Source: Paenibacillaceae bacterium
GTDB taxonomy: Bacteria; Bacillota; Bacilli; Paenibacillales; Paenibacillaceae
Length of the DNA stretch: 64,000 nucleotides
Reading direction: 5' to 3'
Assembly (NCBI GenBank): GCA_900766135.1
Contig: CAAFUF010000004.1
Span: 186,001-250,000, forward strand
Notes under the pieces: model-generated
Database searches by the model: none
Told to the model about the DNA's origin: nothing
Seen by the model: only the letters and a program-made list of their open reading frames with translations
Program-made: the position numbers and the translations under genes
Part shown: piece after piece, positions 8,617-18,386 of the stretch
Layout: the number at the start of each line of letters is the position of its first letter
Numbering within the stretch: position 1 is the first letter of the stretch

Positions 8617-9443
8617 TCCGAATCAAAACGATTGCCAATACGTTAAAATATATCACGCTGTTGATCGGGGTTTTCGTCGTCCTGTTCCCGCCTTATGTGG
8701 TCATCGTCAACTCCTTTAAAGCGGATGAGGAATTCAATACGGGCAGCACAATGGCTTTGCCGGAGAGCTTCTTCAACTTCGACAACTTTAAAGCCGTGTT
8801 TGAGCGGGGCGGGCTGATTAACGGCTTTGCCAATACGCTGATCATTATTTGCATCTCGCTCGCCTTCAACATCCTGTTTGGCACGATGGTTGCCTATGTG
8901 CTCGGTCGATTCGAGTTCCGGATGAAAAAAGCGGTGTTCGCCCTCTACCTGTTCGCTACCGTCATTCCGGGGATCACCACCCAAGTTGCCACGTTCGGAA
9001 TTATCAAGTCGCTGGGCCTGTACAATACGATGGGGGCGCCTATCGTTTTATACATCGGTGCGGATGTGATTCAGATCATCCTGTATTTGCAATTCATTCG
9101 CAACATCCCGGTCGATCTCGACGAGAACGCCATGGTCGAAGGGGCTTCCTTGTTCCGGATTTACCGGTCGATCCTCTTCCCGCTGCTTACGCCGGCAACA
9201 TCGACCTTGGTTATTTTGAAGTCGATCAGCATATATAACGACATGTACACTCCCTACCTGTATATGCCGAAGCAGAGCCTTGGCGTCGTTACTACGGTGC
9301 TGATGCGGTTCCAAAGCCTGAACGTGGCCAACTGGAATCTGATTAGCGCGGCGATCCTGCTCATTTTACTGCCGACCGTCCTCCTGTACTTTTTCCTGCA
9401 AAAATATATCTTTGAAGGCGTGACGAGCGGTGCTGTAAAATAG
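8613..9443 (+). CDS. Sugar ABC permease, MalG/UgpE type
   Basis: A 276-residue MalG/UgpE-group permease with about six membrane segments. The EAA loop appears as ENAMVEGASLFRIYRSILFPLLTP, and the ending FLQKYIFEGVTSGAVK is the usual MalG-type C-terminus that inserts toward the ATPase. It is translationally coupled (ATGA) to the upstream permease. The following kinase gene begins 35 bases later on the same strand, so transporter and sensor are probably co-transcribed. Confidence 0.92.
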   Translation: MIRIKTIANTLKYITLLIGVFVVLFPPYVVIVNSFKADEEFNTGSTMALPESFFNFDNFKAVFERGGLINGFANTLIIICISLAFNILFGTMVAYVLGRFEFRMKKAVFALYLFATVIPGITTQVATFGIIKSLGLYNTMGAPIVLYIGADVIQIILYLQFIRNIPVDLDENAMVEGASLFRIYRSILFPLLTPATSTLVILKSISIYNDMYTPYLYMPKQSLGVVTTVLMRFQSLNVANWNLISAAILLILLPTVLLYFFLQKYIFEGVTSGAVK

Positions 9444-9478
9444 GAGGAAGTTGAAGTGAGAGAGTCAGGGGATGCACA

Positions 9479-11266
9479 TTGAAAAGGCTTTGGACTTGTT
9501 TCGCCAATTTTTCGATGCAAAAAAAGCTGGTCGTCGTCTTCGTGTTTCTGATCACGCTGCCGATCATCTATGTCAGCTATTCGTCCTACCGGACCAACTC
9601 GAATGCGAAGCTCGTCAGCACGACGGAATCGGCCGGCCAGTTGGCGGACAACGCCATGGATAAAGTCGACCGTTACATCGCAGACCTCAAGCGGTATACG
9701 ATTTTGCCGCTGTACAACAAAGATGTTCAAAGACTTCTCGATCAGGAAGGAACCGACTGGGATAAAAATTCCACGGTCCATATGTTCCTTTCGTACTTGA
9801 CGCATATGAAGGATGAAATCTCCGCGGTTTATATGACCGATCGGTATGGCATGATTTTTTACAATAATAAATCGGGTCAAAATGAGCCGTATCCTTATGA
9901 GCGGTTGGCGGACTGGAAGAAACAAACCGCCGCATCCGGGGTCGCCCCGGTTCTGGTCGGCACGCATCCGATTCGGGTCAACGGCTCCGGAGAGCTGCAG
10001 GTGTTCAGCGTCATGCGCTCCATCCAGTCCATCAGTACGCTGGAATACATCGGAATGATCGTGATCGATGTCGATGCCCGGCTATTCGAAGGGATCATCC
10101 AACCCTTGAACAATGTGACCCACGGCCATGCCGTCATCGTTGATGAGACCGGCAGGATCGTCTACGACAGCGATCCTGCCCGGCTGGGCCAAGACTTGAC
10201 CGGAAGCGCCCTGCTGCCCGGAGCGACCGGTTCCCGCGGCAGCTTCCGCCTGAATATCGGGGGGGAGCCCTACATCGCCGTATATTCCGGATCCGGGCAG
10301 ACGGGGTGGAAAACGCTGGTGACGATTCCGCTGAAGGAATTGCTCGCCCCCATCAAACAAAGCCGTAATTCCATGTTGGTCATGACCTTGTCCATCCTCG
10401 GCTTTGCCCTGGCGGCGGCCATGTTGATCTCCTATGCGCTGACGAAACCGCTGAAGCAGACAGTGCAGTTGATGAAACAGGTGCAGCGCGGGAAGCTCGA
10501 CGTACGAGTCCGCGTTAAATATAACGATGAGATCGGCCTGCTGGGCAGCCACTTCAACCGGATGATTTCCCGCATCAGGGAGCTGCTCGACGAGGTGGCC
10601 GAGACGGAGAAAAGCAAGCAAAAAGCGGATATGCTGGCGCTGCAAAACCAGATCAATCCGCATTTTATATACAATACGCTGGAATCGATCCGCATGCTGG
10701 CGGAGCTGAACGACGACGATCGGGTCGCGGAGCTCACTTACCTGCTTGGCCTGCTGCTTCGCTACAGCATCACGCGAAGCGCCGATGAAAACGTCACCAT
10801 TCGTCAAGAGATCGACCATGTCCGGAACTATTTGCTGCTGTTGCAAATCCGCTTTCCGGATAAGTTCAATTTTCGATTCGACATTCCGGAGTCTTTTTAC
10901 GCGCTGCCGATCATCAAGCTGGTCTTCCAACCCATCGTCGAAAACGCCGTGTTCCACGGGTTGGAGAAACGCCAAGGCTCGGGGACGATTACCATCCGGG
11001 CATGGAGCGACGGCGGGGATGCGGTCTTCACCGTACAGGACGACGGCGTCGGGATGACCGAAGAGCGGTTGGCTACGCTGAACCACTGCCTGACGGACGG
11101 CAAAACCGATAAGTTCGGGATCGGCCTGCGCAACGTCCATGAACGGATTCGGCTGCACTACGGCCCCGGCTCCCGGCTTACGGTCAGCAGCAGGCCGGGC
11201 GAAGGCACTGCCGTCACGCTGAGAATCGCCGGCTTATTGAGCGGCGGCGCGAATGATTCGGGATGA
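9479..11266 (+). CDS. YesM-type sensor histidine kinase
   Basis: A 595-residue membrane sensor kinase. Order: cytoplasmic tip, membrane segment (about 16-35), extracellular dCache-like sensor (about 36-295), second membrane segment (299-320), HAMP, then the His_kinase domain with the phosphorylated His395 in QNQINPHFIYNTLESI, and a HATPase_c domain (NAVFHGLEKRQGSG, DDGVGMTEE, GIGLRNVHERI). This is the YesM/LytS-like class that pairs with AraC-type response regulators controlling sugar uptake. It begins with TTG at 9479 behind AGGGGATG; a GTG further up ends in a stop within nine codons. Its partner regulator immediately downstream is frameshifted, so the pathway may be cut. Confidence 0.9.
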   Translation: MKRLWTCFANFSMQKKLVVVFVFLITLPIIYVSYSSYRTNSNAKLVSTTESAGQLADNAMDKVDRYIADLKRYTILPLYNKDVQRLLDQEGTDWDKNSTVHMFLSYLTHMKDEISAVYMTDRYGMIFYNNKSGQNEPYPYERLADWKKQTAASGVAPVLVGTHPIRVNGSGELQVFSVMRSIQSISTLEYIGMIVIDVDARLFEGIIQPLNNVTHGHAVIVDETGRIVYDSDPARLGQDLTGSALLPGATGSRGSFRLNIGGEPYIAVYSGSGQTGWKTLVTIPLKELLAPIKQSRNSMLVMTLSILGFALAAAMLISYALTKPLKQTVQLMKQVQRGKLDVRVRVKYNDEIGLLGSHFNRMISRIRELLDEVAETEKSKQKADMLALQNQINPHFIYNTLESIRMLAELNDDDRVAELTYLLGLLLRYSITRSADENVTIRQEIDHVRNYLLLLQIRFPDKFNFRFDIPESFYALPIIKLVFQPIVENAVFHGLEKRQGSGTITIRAWSDGGDAVFTVQDDGVGMTEERLATLNHCLTDGKTDKFGIGLRNVHERIRLHYGPGSRLTVSSRPGEGTAVTLRIAGLLSGGANDSG

Positions 11267-11298
11267 ATGCGGGTCCATAATTCAAGGGGGGAGATTCA

Positions 11299-12803
11299 AT
11301 GCTACGTATCGCAATTGTGGACGATGAGGCCTCGATTCGAGAAGGCTTGGGGAAAATGATCGGCAAAGAAAGCGAGAAATTTGGGGTTGAAGGCTTGTTC
11401 CCCCACGGGCAAGAGCTGTTGAATCTCCTGCTCCTGCGCCAAATCGAAATCGATGTTATCATTACCGATATCGCATGCCTGTCGTGGATGGGCTGGAGTT
11501 GATCAAACAGGTTAAGGATTTGCGCCCGGACATCCGCTGCATCCTGATGAGCGGGTTTACCGATTTCGAATACGCCAGACAGGCCCTGCGCTGTTCCGCG
11601 GTCGATTATTTGCTGAAGCCGATTAACAAAAAGCAGTTGTTCACACTTTTGTACAACCTTGAGCAGGAACAAGCAGCCCGCCGCAGCAAGGAACAGCATC
11701 TTCGGACGGGCTTGCTGCTCACCTATCTCCAAAGCCCCCCCAGCTTATGCACCAAACTGCCGAAGCTGACTTTGCCTGCCCCTTCTTATTTCGTCCTCGT
11801 GTTCAAAGGCGTGGATTCGTCTGCGCTGCGCACTGGTCTCGACCGTCTGGGGACCGGCGATGCACCCTCCTGGGATCTCGTTGACCCGGAGGATCAAGCG
11901 CTTGCTGTAGTCTGCTCCCCCCCAGCGGAGCCGGAAGAAGCCGATATTCGCGGGTTTATCGACAGGCTAAGAGAGAGTCTACCCACCTCGCGAATCTTGG
12001 TCGGTTCGAGTTCGGTCTATCAGGACCCGGCCTCCTTAAGCCAGGCCTACACCGAGGCGAAACGCGTCTGTGAGCTTGGAGTTTACGGCGAATCCGTCTG
12101 GAATTACCATCCGGGCACAGCGCTTCCCGAGCGGGAGCCTAAGGCGGAAATCAGCGAATGGTTTGCCGAGTATCGCGATGAACTCAGCCAACAGTTGCAA
12201 ATTTTAGATCTCAATCGGACGACTGCTTGCTTGGAGCGCCTGTTTGCACAGCTCCGACAGAACCGGGAGTCGGTCGAACTCGTACTGCTGGTTTGCCGAT
12301 TGCTGTTGGAAACGGCTGCGGCCGAGTTGCACGAATGGAGCAAACTGCAAAGCCCGGAAGCCGTCAAAATGCTGGAATTGAAGCTATCATCCTGCCTTCG
12401 CTTTCACGACATGCAGACGACGTTTATTGCGGAGTTCACCGGCGTGCTGAAGCAAATCCGCGATTCCCGTCTGGCGCAAGCCGGGAAAGCGGTGGAAACC
12501 GTCAAACGCTGGATCGCCGAGCATTACGACCAGCCCGCGGAGCTAAGCCATTTGGCAAGCTTGGTGTATCTCACCCCAAGTTATCTCAGCAAACGGTTCA
12601 AGTCCGAAACGGGCATGACGATTACCGATTATTTGATTGAGGTACGCATCAAAAAAGCAAAACAGCTGCTGCGCCAAGCGAACGACATGAAAATTCATGA
12701 AGTCGGCAGCGTCGTCGGCTATCCCGATCCCGCTTACTTCAACAAGCTGTTCAAACGCATCGTTGGCGTGACGCCTAATGAATATAAGCGGCTTTCACAG
12801 TAG
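11299..12803 (+). pseudogene. AraC-type response regulator broken by a one-base deletion
   Basis: A YesN-type response regulator: CheY-like receiver plus C-terminal AraC DNA-binding domain. The start reads MLRIAIVDDEASIREG with the acidic pair at residues 8-9 and phospho-acceptor Asp57 in VIITDI. At 11470-11475 the expected ATC CGC ATG (Ile-Arg-Met) reads ATC GCA TG, so one C is missing after 11472. The first frame then stops at 11502, while the correct reading resumes in another frame from the ATG at 11475 (MPVVDGLELIKQVK) and runs to 12803, including an intact AraC domain (AELSHLASLVYLTPSYLSKRFK...YLIEVRIKKAKQLL...PAYFNKLFKRIVGVTP). Restored, it would have about 501 residues. Either the gene is inactivated or the base was lost in assembly. 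Restart at 11475 could yield a receiver-less regulator. Confidence 0.85.
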
Positions 12804-12828
12804 GATTTGAACGCGCCCGGGGTCAATC

Positions 12829-13753
12829 TCATCTCCGCCCTTGGAACGAACGAACCTGGTGACGCAGGAACCCGGCCAGCACCGCCAACCAGGCGGAAAT
12901 GGCGATCACCACCATAAAGCGCGGAATCACAACCAAAAACGGTAATTTCAACGCCTGGACCAGCTGATAAGTGCTCGTTGTATACATGGCCAGCGGGAAC
13001 ACCATCCCCCAAAACTGCGAGTCGTACGTCAAAGGGTAACGATGATAAACATGCCGCCAAATCATCAGGATAAAGAGCAACGGAATCCACCAGCTTCCGG
13101 TAATCCATCCCCGCAAGAAAGGAACGAGTTCGGTTAAAAATGACCATTTTGCCGCGTGCAGCATCAAGGTGGAGCCGGCCAAAGTCGTAATCGCAACCGC
13201 CCCCATGTTAATCCAATAAGGCGGGGTGAGCGCAGCATATTTCAAGTCAACGAAGGTGAACCGATAGAAAATTAACGTGATGATGTTCAAGTACAGCATG
13301 CAACCCAGCAAATACATACATAACGCAAAAAACAGCACGACCTCACGGCCGTCCGTCACAAAGGATGAGATCAGCGTAAAGAAGGTGTACATAATGACCA
13401 CCCAAAGCGAGATGCCAAAAAACCATAACCCGGTTGCTAGGGTTCCGTTATGCGCCACGATCACCCATTGACCTGCCGTATACACAGGTTGCGGCCGTGT
13501 AGGTGAAGAAGCCGGGACCTTGACTATGGCTCGTCAAATCCGCCCGTACCCGCGGAAAATATTTGAATACGCGAATCAAAGTGAGAATCCATAACGTGAC
13601 CTAAATGCAGGTGTTCAGGTAGAGCAGAATCTTGGGGGCAAGCGGAATTTTCAGCAGTTGCATCGCAATCGATAAAGCCCCGGTTGCCATCGCCATGGAA
13701 AAATACCCCGGGAATAATTTTTCAATCTTCTCCTCTATGACCTTCCACATCAT
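12829..13753 (-). pseudogene. Decayed TDT-family (tellurite/C4-dicarboxylate) transporter
   Basis: Remains of a multi-spanning membrane protein of the TDT/SLAC1 family. The intact C-terminal two thirds (12829-13485) has about seven membrane segments, with ISLWVVIMYTFFTL, PPYWINMGAVAI, and RYPLTYDSQFWGMVFPLAMYT, typical of the family. Upstream, the matching N-terminus can be read from an ATG pair at 13748-13753 (MMWKVIEEKIEKLFPGYFSM), but it hits an in-frame TAG at 13601-13603 and then changes frame near 13480-13490, just after the conserved GPGFF segment. Two independent lesions make a sequencing error unlikely. It converges on the broken response regulator; both disabled genes lie side by side. 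Confidence 0.75.
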
Positions 13754-13892
13754 CAACCATCCCCGCTTCTGCAGACATAGCCCCCCGCTATGGATCGAGC
13801 AGCAGGAACCCTATTCTCAATTTAGCACGATGCGAATCCGCGGCTTTGTGACCCTGCTAACCCTAACCCGAGGAATCCTCTTAAATCCATCA

Positions 13893-13921
13893 TTATCATT
13901 TATAGCGAATCATAGTATGAT
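13893..13921 (+). promoter_or_regulatory. Putative promoter of the sugar-sensing operon
   Basis: TTATCA (13893-13898), a 17-bp spacer and TATGAT (13916-13921), about 50 bases before the start of the anchored sugar-binding sensor. The rest of the 13754-13971 gap shows nothing else clear. Confidence 0.5.
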
Positions 13922-13971
13922 GATGTCGAAGTTCCTCTTTTTTTGAACCGCTCTTATGAAAGGGGTTTCAT

Positions 13972-14970
13972 ATGAAGAAAATTTGGATCGTCTATTTGCT
14001 GTTATTCGCCTGTTTCGCGTTGTACGTGCTGGATTATCGCTCCCAGAGCCATTTGAACGATCAATGGAATTCCGGCGGCCTCCAAGGATCCATCGATGAG
14101 AAATACGTGATGGTGACATTTCAAATGGGGATCGATTATTGGAAAAGCGGGCTGAAAGGCTTCGAAGACGCGGCCCAGGCGCTGAACGTCTCCGTGGAAT
14201 ACCGCGGCTCTACCCAGCGCGACATTCATGAACAAATCACGGTATTGGAGCAAGCCATCGCCAAAAAACCGGCCGGGATCGCGATCTCCGCCATCCATCC
14301 GACCGAGCTCACCGCCACGATCAACAAGGCCGTCGACGCCGGCATCCCGGTCGTCTTGTTCGATTCCGACGCCCCGGGCAGCCGCGCCTTTTCCTTCCTC
14401 GGCACCGACAACTATTCGGCCGGCGTCGAGGCTGCGCGGAAAATGGCCGAACTCACCGGCGGACGCGGGGAGGTGGCTATCGTCACCGTGCCGGATCAAC
14501 AAAACCATCAGGAACGGACGGAAGGATTCTCCGATACCATCAAGCAGGAATTCCCCGACATGCGCATCGCCGCCACCAAAAACGGCAAAGGCGACGAGCT
14601 TTACTCCCGGCAATCGGCGGAAGAGATCCTGCAGGACTTCCCGGGGATCGCTGGCATTTTCACCACCGAAGCGAACGGCGGCATCGGCGTTGCGGAAGCC
14701 GTGCGGGCATATGGCTTGGCATCATCCGGTCCGAAGATCATCAGCTTCGACACCGATAAAGGCACCCTGGACCTGGTCAAGAGCGGAGATATCGCCGCCA
14801 CGATGGCCCAGGGAACGTGGAACATGGGATATTGGTCGCTGCATCTGCTATTCTCGTTAAAGCATGACCCGGATGGGTCGCAGCACCCCGGCCCCCGCGT
14901 TCCCCAACGGCTGGATACGGGCATCACCGTCGTCACGCGGCAGAATGTGAATGATTACTATGCGAAATAG
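13972..14970 (+). CDS. Membrane-anchored sugar-binding sensor (XylFII-like)
   Basis: A 332-residue periplasmic-binding-fold protein (Peripla_BP_4, ribose/xylose group) with an N-terminal hydrophobic helix (residues 4-20), probably uncleaved. Its only nearby Cys (13) comes very early for a lipobox. Family marks are AIAKKPAGIAISAIHPTEL, GIPVVLFDSD, FLGTDNYSAG and IISFDTDKGTLDLV. It is separate from the true transport binding protein at 18387. It overlaps the kinase gene by 20 bases, and a matching response regulator follows. In Clostridium beijerinckii the same order, XylFII-LytS-YesN, senses xylose by a XylFII-kinase complex. I infer that this protein is the sugar-sensing subunit of the adjacent kinase, not a transporter part. 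AAAGGGG precedes the ATG. Confidence 0.85.
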   Translation: MKKIWIVYLLLFACFALYVLDYRSQSHLNDQWNSGGLQGSIDEKYVMVTFQMGIDYWKSGLKGFEDAAQALNVSVEYRGSTQRDIHEQITVLEQAIAKKPAGIAISAIHPTELTATINKAVDAGIPVVLFDSDAPGSRAFSFLGTDNYSAGVEAARKMAELTGGRGEVAIVTVPDQQNHQERTEGFSDTIKQEFPDMRIAATKNGKGDELYSRQSAEEILQDFPGIAGIFTTEANGGIGVAEAVRAYGLASSGPKIISFDTDKGTLDLVKSGDIAATMAQGTWNMGYWSLHLLFSLKHDPDGSQHPGPRVPQRLDTGITVVTRQNVNDYYAK

Positions 14971-16966
14971 CTATGGCAAACGGACCTGGGAGATCCGCCG
15001 TTTTTCGCTGAATAACCTGCCGATCCGCTACAAATTAATCGTCCACTTCATGCTGATCAGCATCCTCCCCTCCATCGGGCTGGGCGTGCTGACGAATTGG
15101 ACGGTCAACCGCATTATCGAACGCCAGATCACGGACAATACGCTGCAGTTGATCGGCAAGGTAAACCGTTCGCTGGAGACGTATGTGGAGAATTTGCAAA
15201 ACATGACGTTCTTCATCTCCTTTAACCCGGAGGTGCTGCAATTTCTCGAAAACAGAAGCGATGCGGATGCGGAACCCAACGTTGTGCCGGCATTGTCATC
15301 CGAGGGACACGAACCCGCTGGAGGCACAGGAGCCCGCCCACAGAAGGTAGTTCGCTCCGCCGGATCCACGGCACCTCCTCCAACAATGACAACGGCCGAG
15401 GCGGATGCCGACCACTACGAAATACGCAAATTCCTGCAGGGTTTTACTACTTTGTACTCCGAGGTCGCCGGGATTCTGATCGTCAACGGCCGCGGCGACT
15501 ACATCAGCAACGAAATGTATGCCAGAACCGATGGTGACCTGACCCGGGAAGCCTGGTATCAGGAGGCGGTCCGCAATAAAGGAATCTTCAAAATCATCGG
15601 TCATCCGCGAGGCCGAAACGTGACTACGCATGTAAACTACAAGGACAGCGAGGTCGTCTCGGCCGTCAGGGCGATCCTCGATCCCGAGACCCAGCAGGTC
15701 AAAGGCGTCGTATTAATCGACCTCAAGCTACGGGTGATCGCCGAGACCGCCCAAGATGTCCGTTTGGGGAAAACGGGCTATTTAACGGTCGTCGACGGAA
15801 ACGGCGAACTGATTTATGCCCCGCCGGAACCCTACATCGACCGCGTCCCGCTGGAGCGGCTCGGACAGGATGGCTCGGGAACCTACGCGGAGCGGCTAGG
15901 CGGCCGCGAATTGCAATTCATTTACCGGCATTCGCCGTTTACGAACTGGACGACCGTCGGCGTATTTTCCATGGCGGAGTCCGCTTCGGAAATGCGCGAG
16001 ATTCGCTTTTACGTGGTCAGCTTTGTTTTTGTCGTCTGCTTGCTGGGGATGACGGCCTCCTTCTATTTGGCCCACACGATTTCCAGGCCGATCGGACAGT
16101 TGGCGTCCTTTATGCAAAAAGCTCAGTCCGGCGACCTGACGATTCGCCACTGGAGCGACCGAACCGACGAAATCGGCCTGCTCGGCCGCCGGTTCAATGC
16201 CATGCTGCAGCAGATCCATCGGCTGCTTTCCCTGACCGAACTGCAGGAGCGTCAGAAACGGGAAGCGGAGCTGCGGAGCCTGCAGGCGCATATCAAACCG
16301 CATTTTCTGTACAATACGCTGGATACGATCCATTGGATGGCCCGCCGCAAAGGCGCGGAAGATATCGCGGAAATGGCGGAGTCCTTGTCGAAGCTGTTCC
16401 GAATCGGCCTCAGCAAAGGGAATGACATCATCCCGCTGAACGATGAAATCGAGCATGTCCGCAGTTACTTGCAAATTCAATCCGTTCGTTATCAAAACAA
16501 ACTGGATTACTCGCTGCACATCGCCCCGGATATTCGAGGCGTCTATGTGTTAAAGCTGATCCTCCAGCCGATCGTGGAGAATGCCATCTACCATGGGATC
16601 AAGGAACGCCGCGGCCCGGGCCGCGTCGTCATCGAAGCTGCCGAAGACGGCGGCACCTTGGTGATCACCATCCGGGACGATGGGAAAGGCATTCCGGCGG
16701 ATAAGCTGGCCCGATTGCAAAAGGAACTGCAGGCCGCGGCCACCGCGGACGGCCATGAACGGGGCTCCGAACCGATAGCGTTATCCGCCGCAGGCGAAGG
16801 CGGCCAAGGTTACGGGATGCTGAACGTGCAAGCCCGGATCGCATTGACCTTCGGCGCCAAATATGGGCTGGCGATCCAAAGCGAAGAAGGCCGGGGAACG
16901 GTAGTTACCGTCACCCACCCGATCATTCGGGATGAACAAACCCGCTGGGAGAGGATTGAATCATGA
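14951..16966 (+). CDS. YesM/LytS-type sensor histidine kinase
   Basis: A 671-residue membrane kinase. Membrane segments at about 29-50 and 352-374 flank an extracellular dCache-like domain; HAMP follows, then the His_kinase core with phosphorylated His451 in LQAHIKPHFLYNTLDTIHWM, and HATPase_c (NAIYHGIKERRGPG, DDGKGIPADKL, GYGMLNVQARI). Residues about 102-152 are an odd insert rich in Ala, Pro, Gly and Glu that looks disordered and splits the sensor domain. The start overlaps the upstream sensor gene by 20 bases; an ATG nine bases downstream is an alternative, and neither has a clear ribosome binding site. It presumably receives the sugar signal from the anchored binding protein and phosphorylates the regulator that follows. 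Confidence 0.9.
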   Translation: MITMRNSYGKRTWEIRRFSLNNLPIRYKLIVHFMLISILPSIGLGVLTNWTVNRIIERQITDNTLQLIGKVNRSLETYVENLQNMTFFISFNPEVLQFLENRSDADAEPNVVPALSSEGHEPAGGTGARPQKVVRSAGSTAPPPTMTTAEADADHYEIRKFLQGFTTLYSEVAGILIVNGRGDYISNEMYARTDGDLTREAWYQEAVRNKGIFKIIGHPRGRNVTTHVNYKDSEVVSAVRAILDPETQQVKGVVLIDLKLRVIAETAQDVRLGKTGYLTVVDGNGELIYAPPEPYIDRVPLERLGQDGSGTYAERLGGRELQFIYRHSPFTNWTTVGVFSMAESASEMREIRFYVVSFVFVVCLLGMTASFYLAHTISRPIGQLASFMQKAQSGDLTIRHWSDRTDEIGLLGRRFNAMLQQIHRLLSLTELQERQKREAELRSLQAHIKPHFLYNTLDTIHWMARRKGAEDIAEMAESLSKLFRIGLSKGNDIIPLNDEIEHVRSYLQIQSVRYQNKLDYSLHIAPDIRGVYVLKLILQPIVENAIYHGIKERRGPGRVVIEAAEDGGTLVITIRDDGKGIPADKLARLQKELQAAATADGHERGSEPIALSAAGEGGQGYGMLNVQARIALTFGAKYGLAIQSEEGRGTVVTVTHPIIRDEQTRWERIES

Positions 16967-18204
16967 ACGGAACATTCTCGGAAAACCGTTGGAAGGTACT
17001 CATCGCCGACGATGAGCGCATTATTCGCGAAGGCATCCGCGATAGCGTGGACTGGGAAAGCTTGCGCCTTACGGTAGTCGCCGAGGCGGAGGATGGCGAG
17101 GAAGCCTTGGAGATGGCCCTCCGGCATGGCGTCCACATCCTGCTCGTTGACCTCAACATGCCGATCATGGACGGCATCGAGCTGATGAAGCGGGTTCGCG
17201 AGCAACTGCCGGAGTGTAAAATCGTCATCATCACGGGGCATGACGAATTCGCGTATGCGCAAAAGGCAATTCGGCTTCAGGTGAAGGATTACATTCTAAA
17301 GCCGGCCAATCCGGCGCAGCTGGAGAAAGTACTGCGCCAGGTGCGCGGGGAGCTGGAGGAAGAAACGTCCAAGCAACAGCAATGGCAAGAAGCCTCGCGG
17401 CAAATTACCCGCAGCTACCCGCTCCTGAGGGAGCGGTTTTGCCAGCAGTGGCTGGACGGCGGAATGACGGGCGTAGAAATCTCCGAACAGCTGCAGTTCT
17501 TGAAGCTGCCGGACGCCTGCCCCGATTGGCTCGGTATCATCCGTTTGCCTGAATCGGCTGGCTCCTCCACGGTCCTTAAAGAGAACGAACGGCAGCTTTA
17601 CGGATATTCGGTCGAAAATATCGCCGCCGAGGTGCTCGCCTCCTATCCCAAGGCCATCTTCCGCGATCCCTTCGGCCTGATCGTCGTCCTGCTGTGGAGT
17701 TTGGACGCCGAGGCCGATTTCAACCGCATCGAGTCCTTGGTGCGAACCCACTTGAAAATCGCCGCCGAGGTCCATTTGGCCGAGGGGAGCAGCGACGTGC
17801 TGGAGCTTCCGGCCATTTACCGGAGAGCCAAGTCCGCCGTCATGAAGGAAACCGTCGTTTCGCCGCTGGTGCGCCGAGCCAAGCAGTACATGCTGGAGCA
17901 TTTCGGCGACGGCGGCCTAACCCTGGAAGCGATGGCGCAAGAGCTGCAATCTTCCCCGGCTTATTTAAGCCGCATGATCAAGCAGGAGCTGGGGACGACG
18001 TTTAACAGTTATTTGACGCAGCTTCGCATCCGCCGGGCGACCCGGATGTTGAATGCTACCGAGCTGACGATCGCCGAGATCGCCGAACAAGTCGGGTACG
18101 AAACCCAGCATTATTTTAGTACGGCCTTCAAGCGGTCGACCGGTCTTTCTCCGCTGCAGTACCGAAAAGGCGCATTCGGCGGCGAAGATGCCCAGGGGGA
18201 GTGA
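16963..18204 (+). CDS. YesN-type response regulator (receiver + AraC DNA-binding)
   Basis: A 413-residue response regulator. The receiver (about 11-125) shows the acidic pair Asp16-Asp17, phospho-acceptor Asp63 in LLVDLNMPIMDG and Lys113 in DYILKPAN. The C-terminal AraC domain (about 300-405) carries both helix-turn-helices: LTLEAMAQELQSSPAYLSRMIKQELG and LTIAEIAEQVGYETQHYFSTAFKRSTGLSPLQYR. Its ATGA overlap with the kinase gene shows a translational pair. A terminator overlaps the stop codon, so the sensing trio ends here. It most likely activates the promoter of the sugar importer that starts 183 bases downstream, as YesN does for xylFGH in clostridia. Confidence 0.93.
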   Translation: MNGTFSENRWKVLIADDERIIREGIRDSVDWESLRLTVVAEAEDGEEALEMALRHGVHILLVDLNMPIMDGIELMKRVREQLPECKIVIITGHDEFAYAQKAIRLQVKDYILKPANPAQLEKVLRQVRGELEEETSKQQQWQEASRQITRSYPLLRERFCQQWLDGGMTGVEISEQLQFLKLPDACPDWLGIIRLPESAGSSTVLKENERQLYGYSVENIAAEVLASYPKAIFRDPFGLIVVLLWSLDAEADFNRIESLVRTHLKIAAEVHLAEGSSDVLELPAIYRRAKSAVMKETVVSPLVRRAKQYMLEHFGDGGLTLEAMAQELQSSPAYLSRMIKQELGTTFNSYLTQLRIRRATRMLNATELTIAEIAEQVGYETQHYFSTAFKRSTGLSPLQYRKGAFGGEDAQGE

Positions 18205-18220
18205 GACTCCCCCTTTTTTT
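18195..18220 (+). terminator. Terminator overlapping the regulator stop codon
   Basis: An 8-bp stem GGGGGAGT/ACTCCCCC with a GAG loop and seven T. The stop codon TGA (18202-18204) is part of the hairpin. It separates the sensing operon from the transporter operon. Confidence 0.9.
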
Positions 18221-18336
18221 GCGCGAATTTCCGCCCCCTCTCCCCTCCCTCCTATTTTTGAGCCCAGTCTTCCACAAAGGTTCGATTTTTATAAAAAGAG
18301 TCAATTCGCTGTAAATACGGCCTCCCTTTCGCTTGC

Positions 18337-18362
18337 TATACTCCCTACTGTAAACGCATTCA
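18337..18362 (+). promoter_or_regulatory. Extended -10 promoter and cre box of the sugar importer
   Basis: TGCTATACT gives a TGn-extended -10 (TATACT, 18337-18342) without a credible -35, as expected for an activator-dependent promoter. TGTAAACGCATTCA (18349-18362) fits the relaxed cre consensus TGNAARCGNWWWCA and sits at the expected start site. Further upstream are a pyrimidine-rich tract (18231-18254) and the palindrome TTTTTATAAAAA (18286-18297), a possible activator target. Confidence 0.6.
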
Positions 18363-18386
18363 TTTCAGGTATAGGGGGAATCGGCT

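Noticed and set aside
10082..11158. 358-codon minus-strand frame inside the sensor kinase gene
   Set aside because: Antisense to conserved kinase motifs, no ribosome binding site, composition of a mirror frame.
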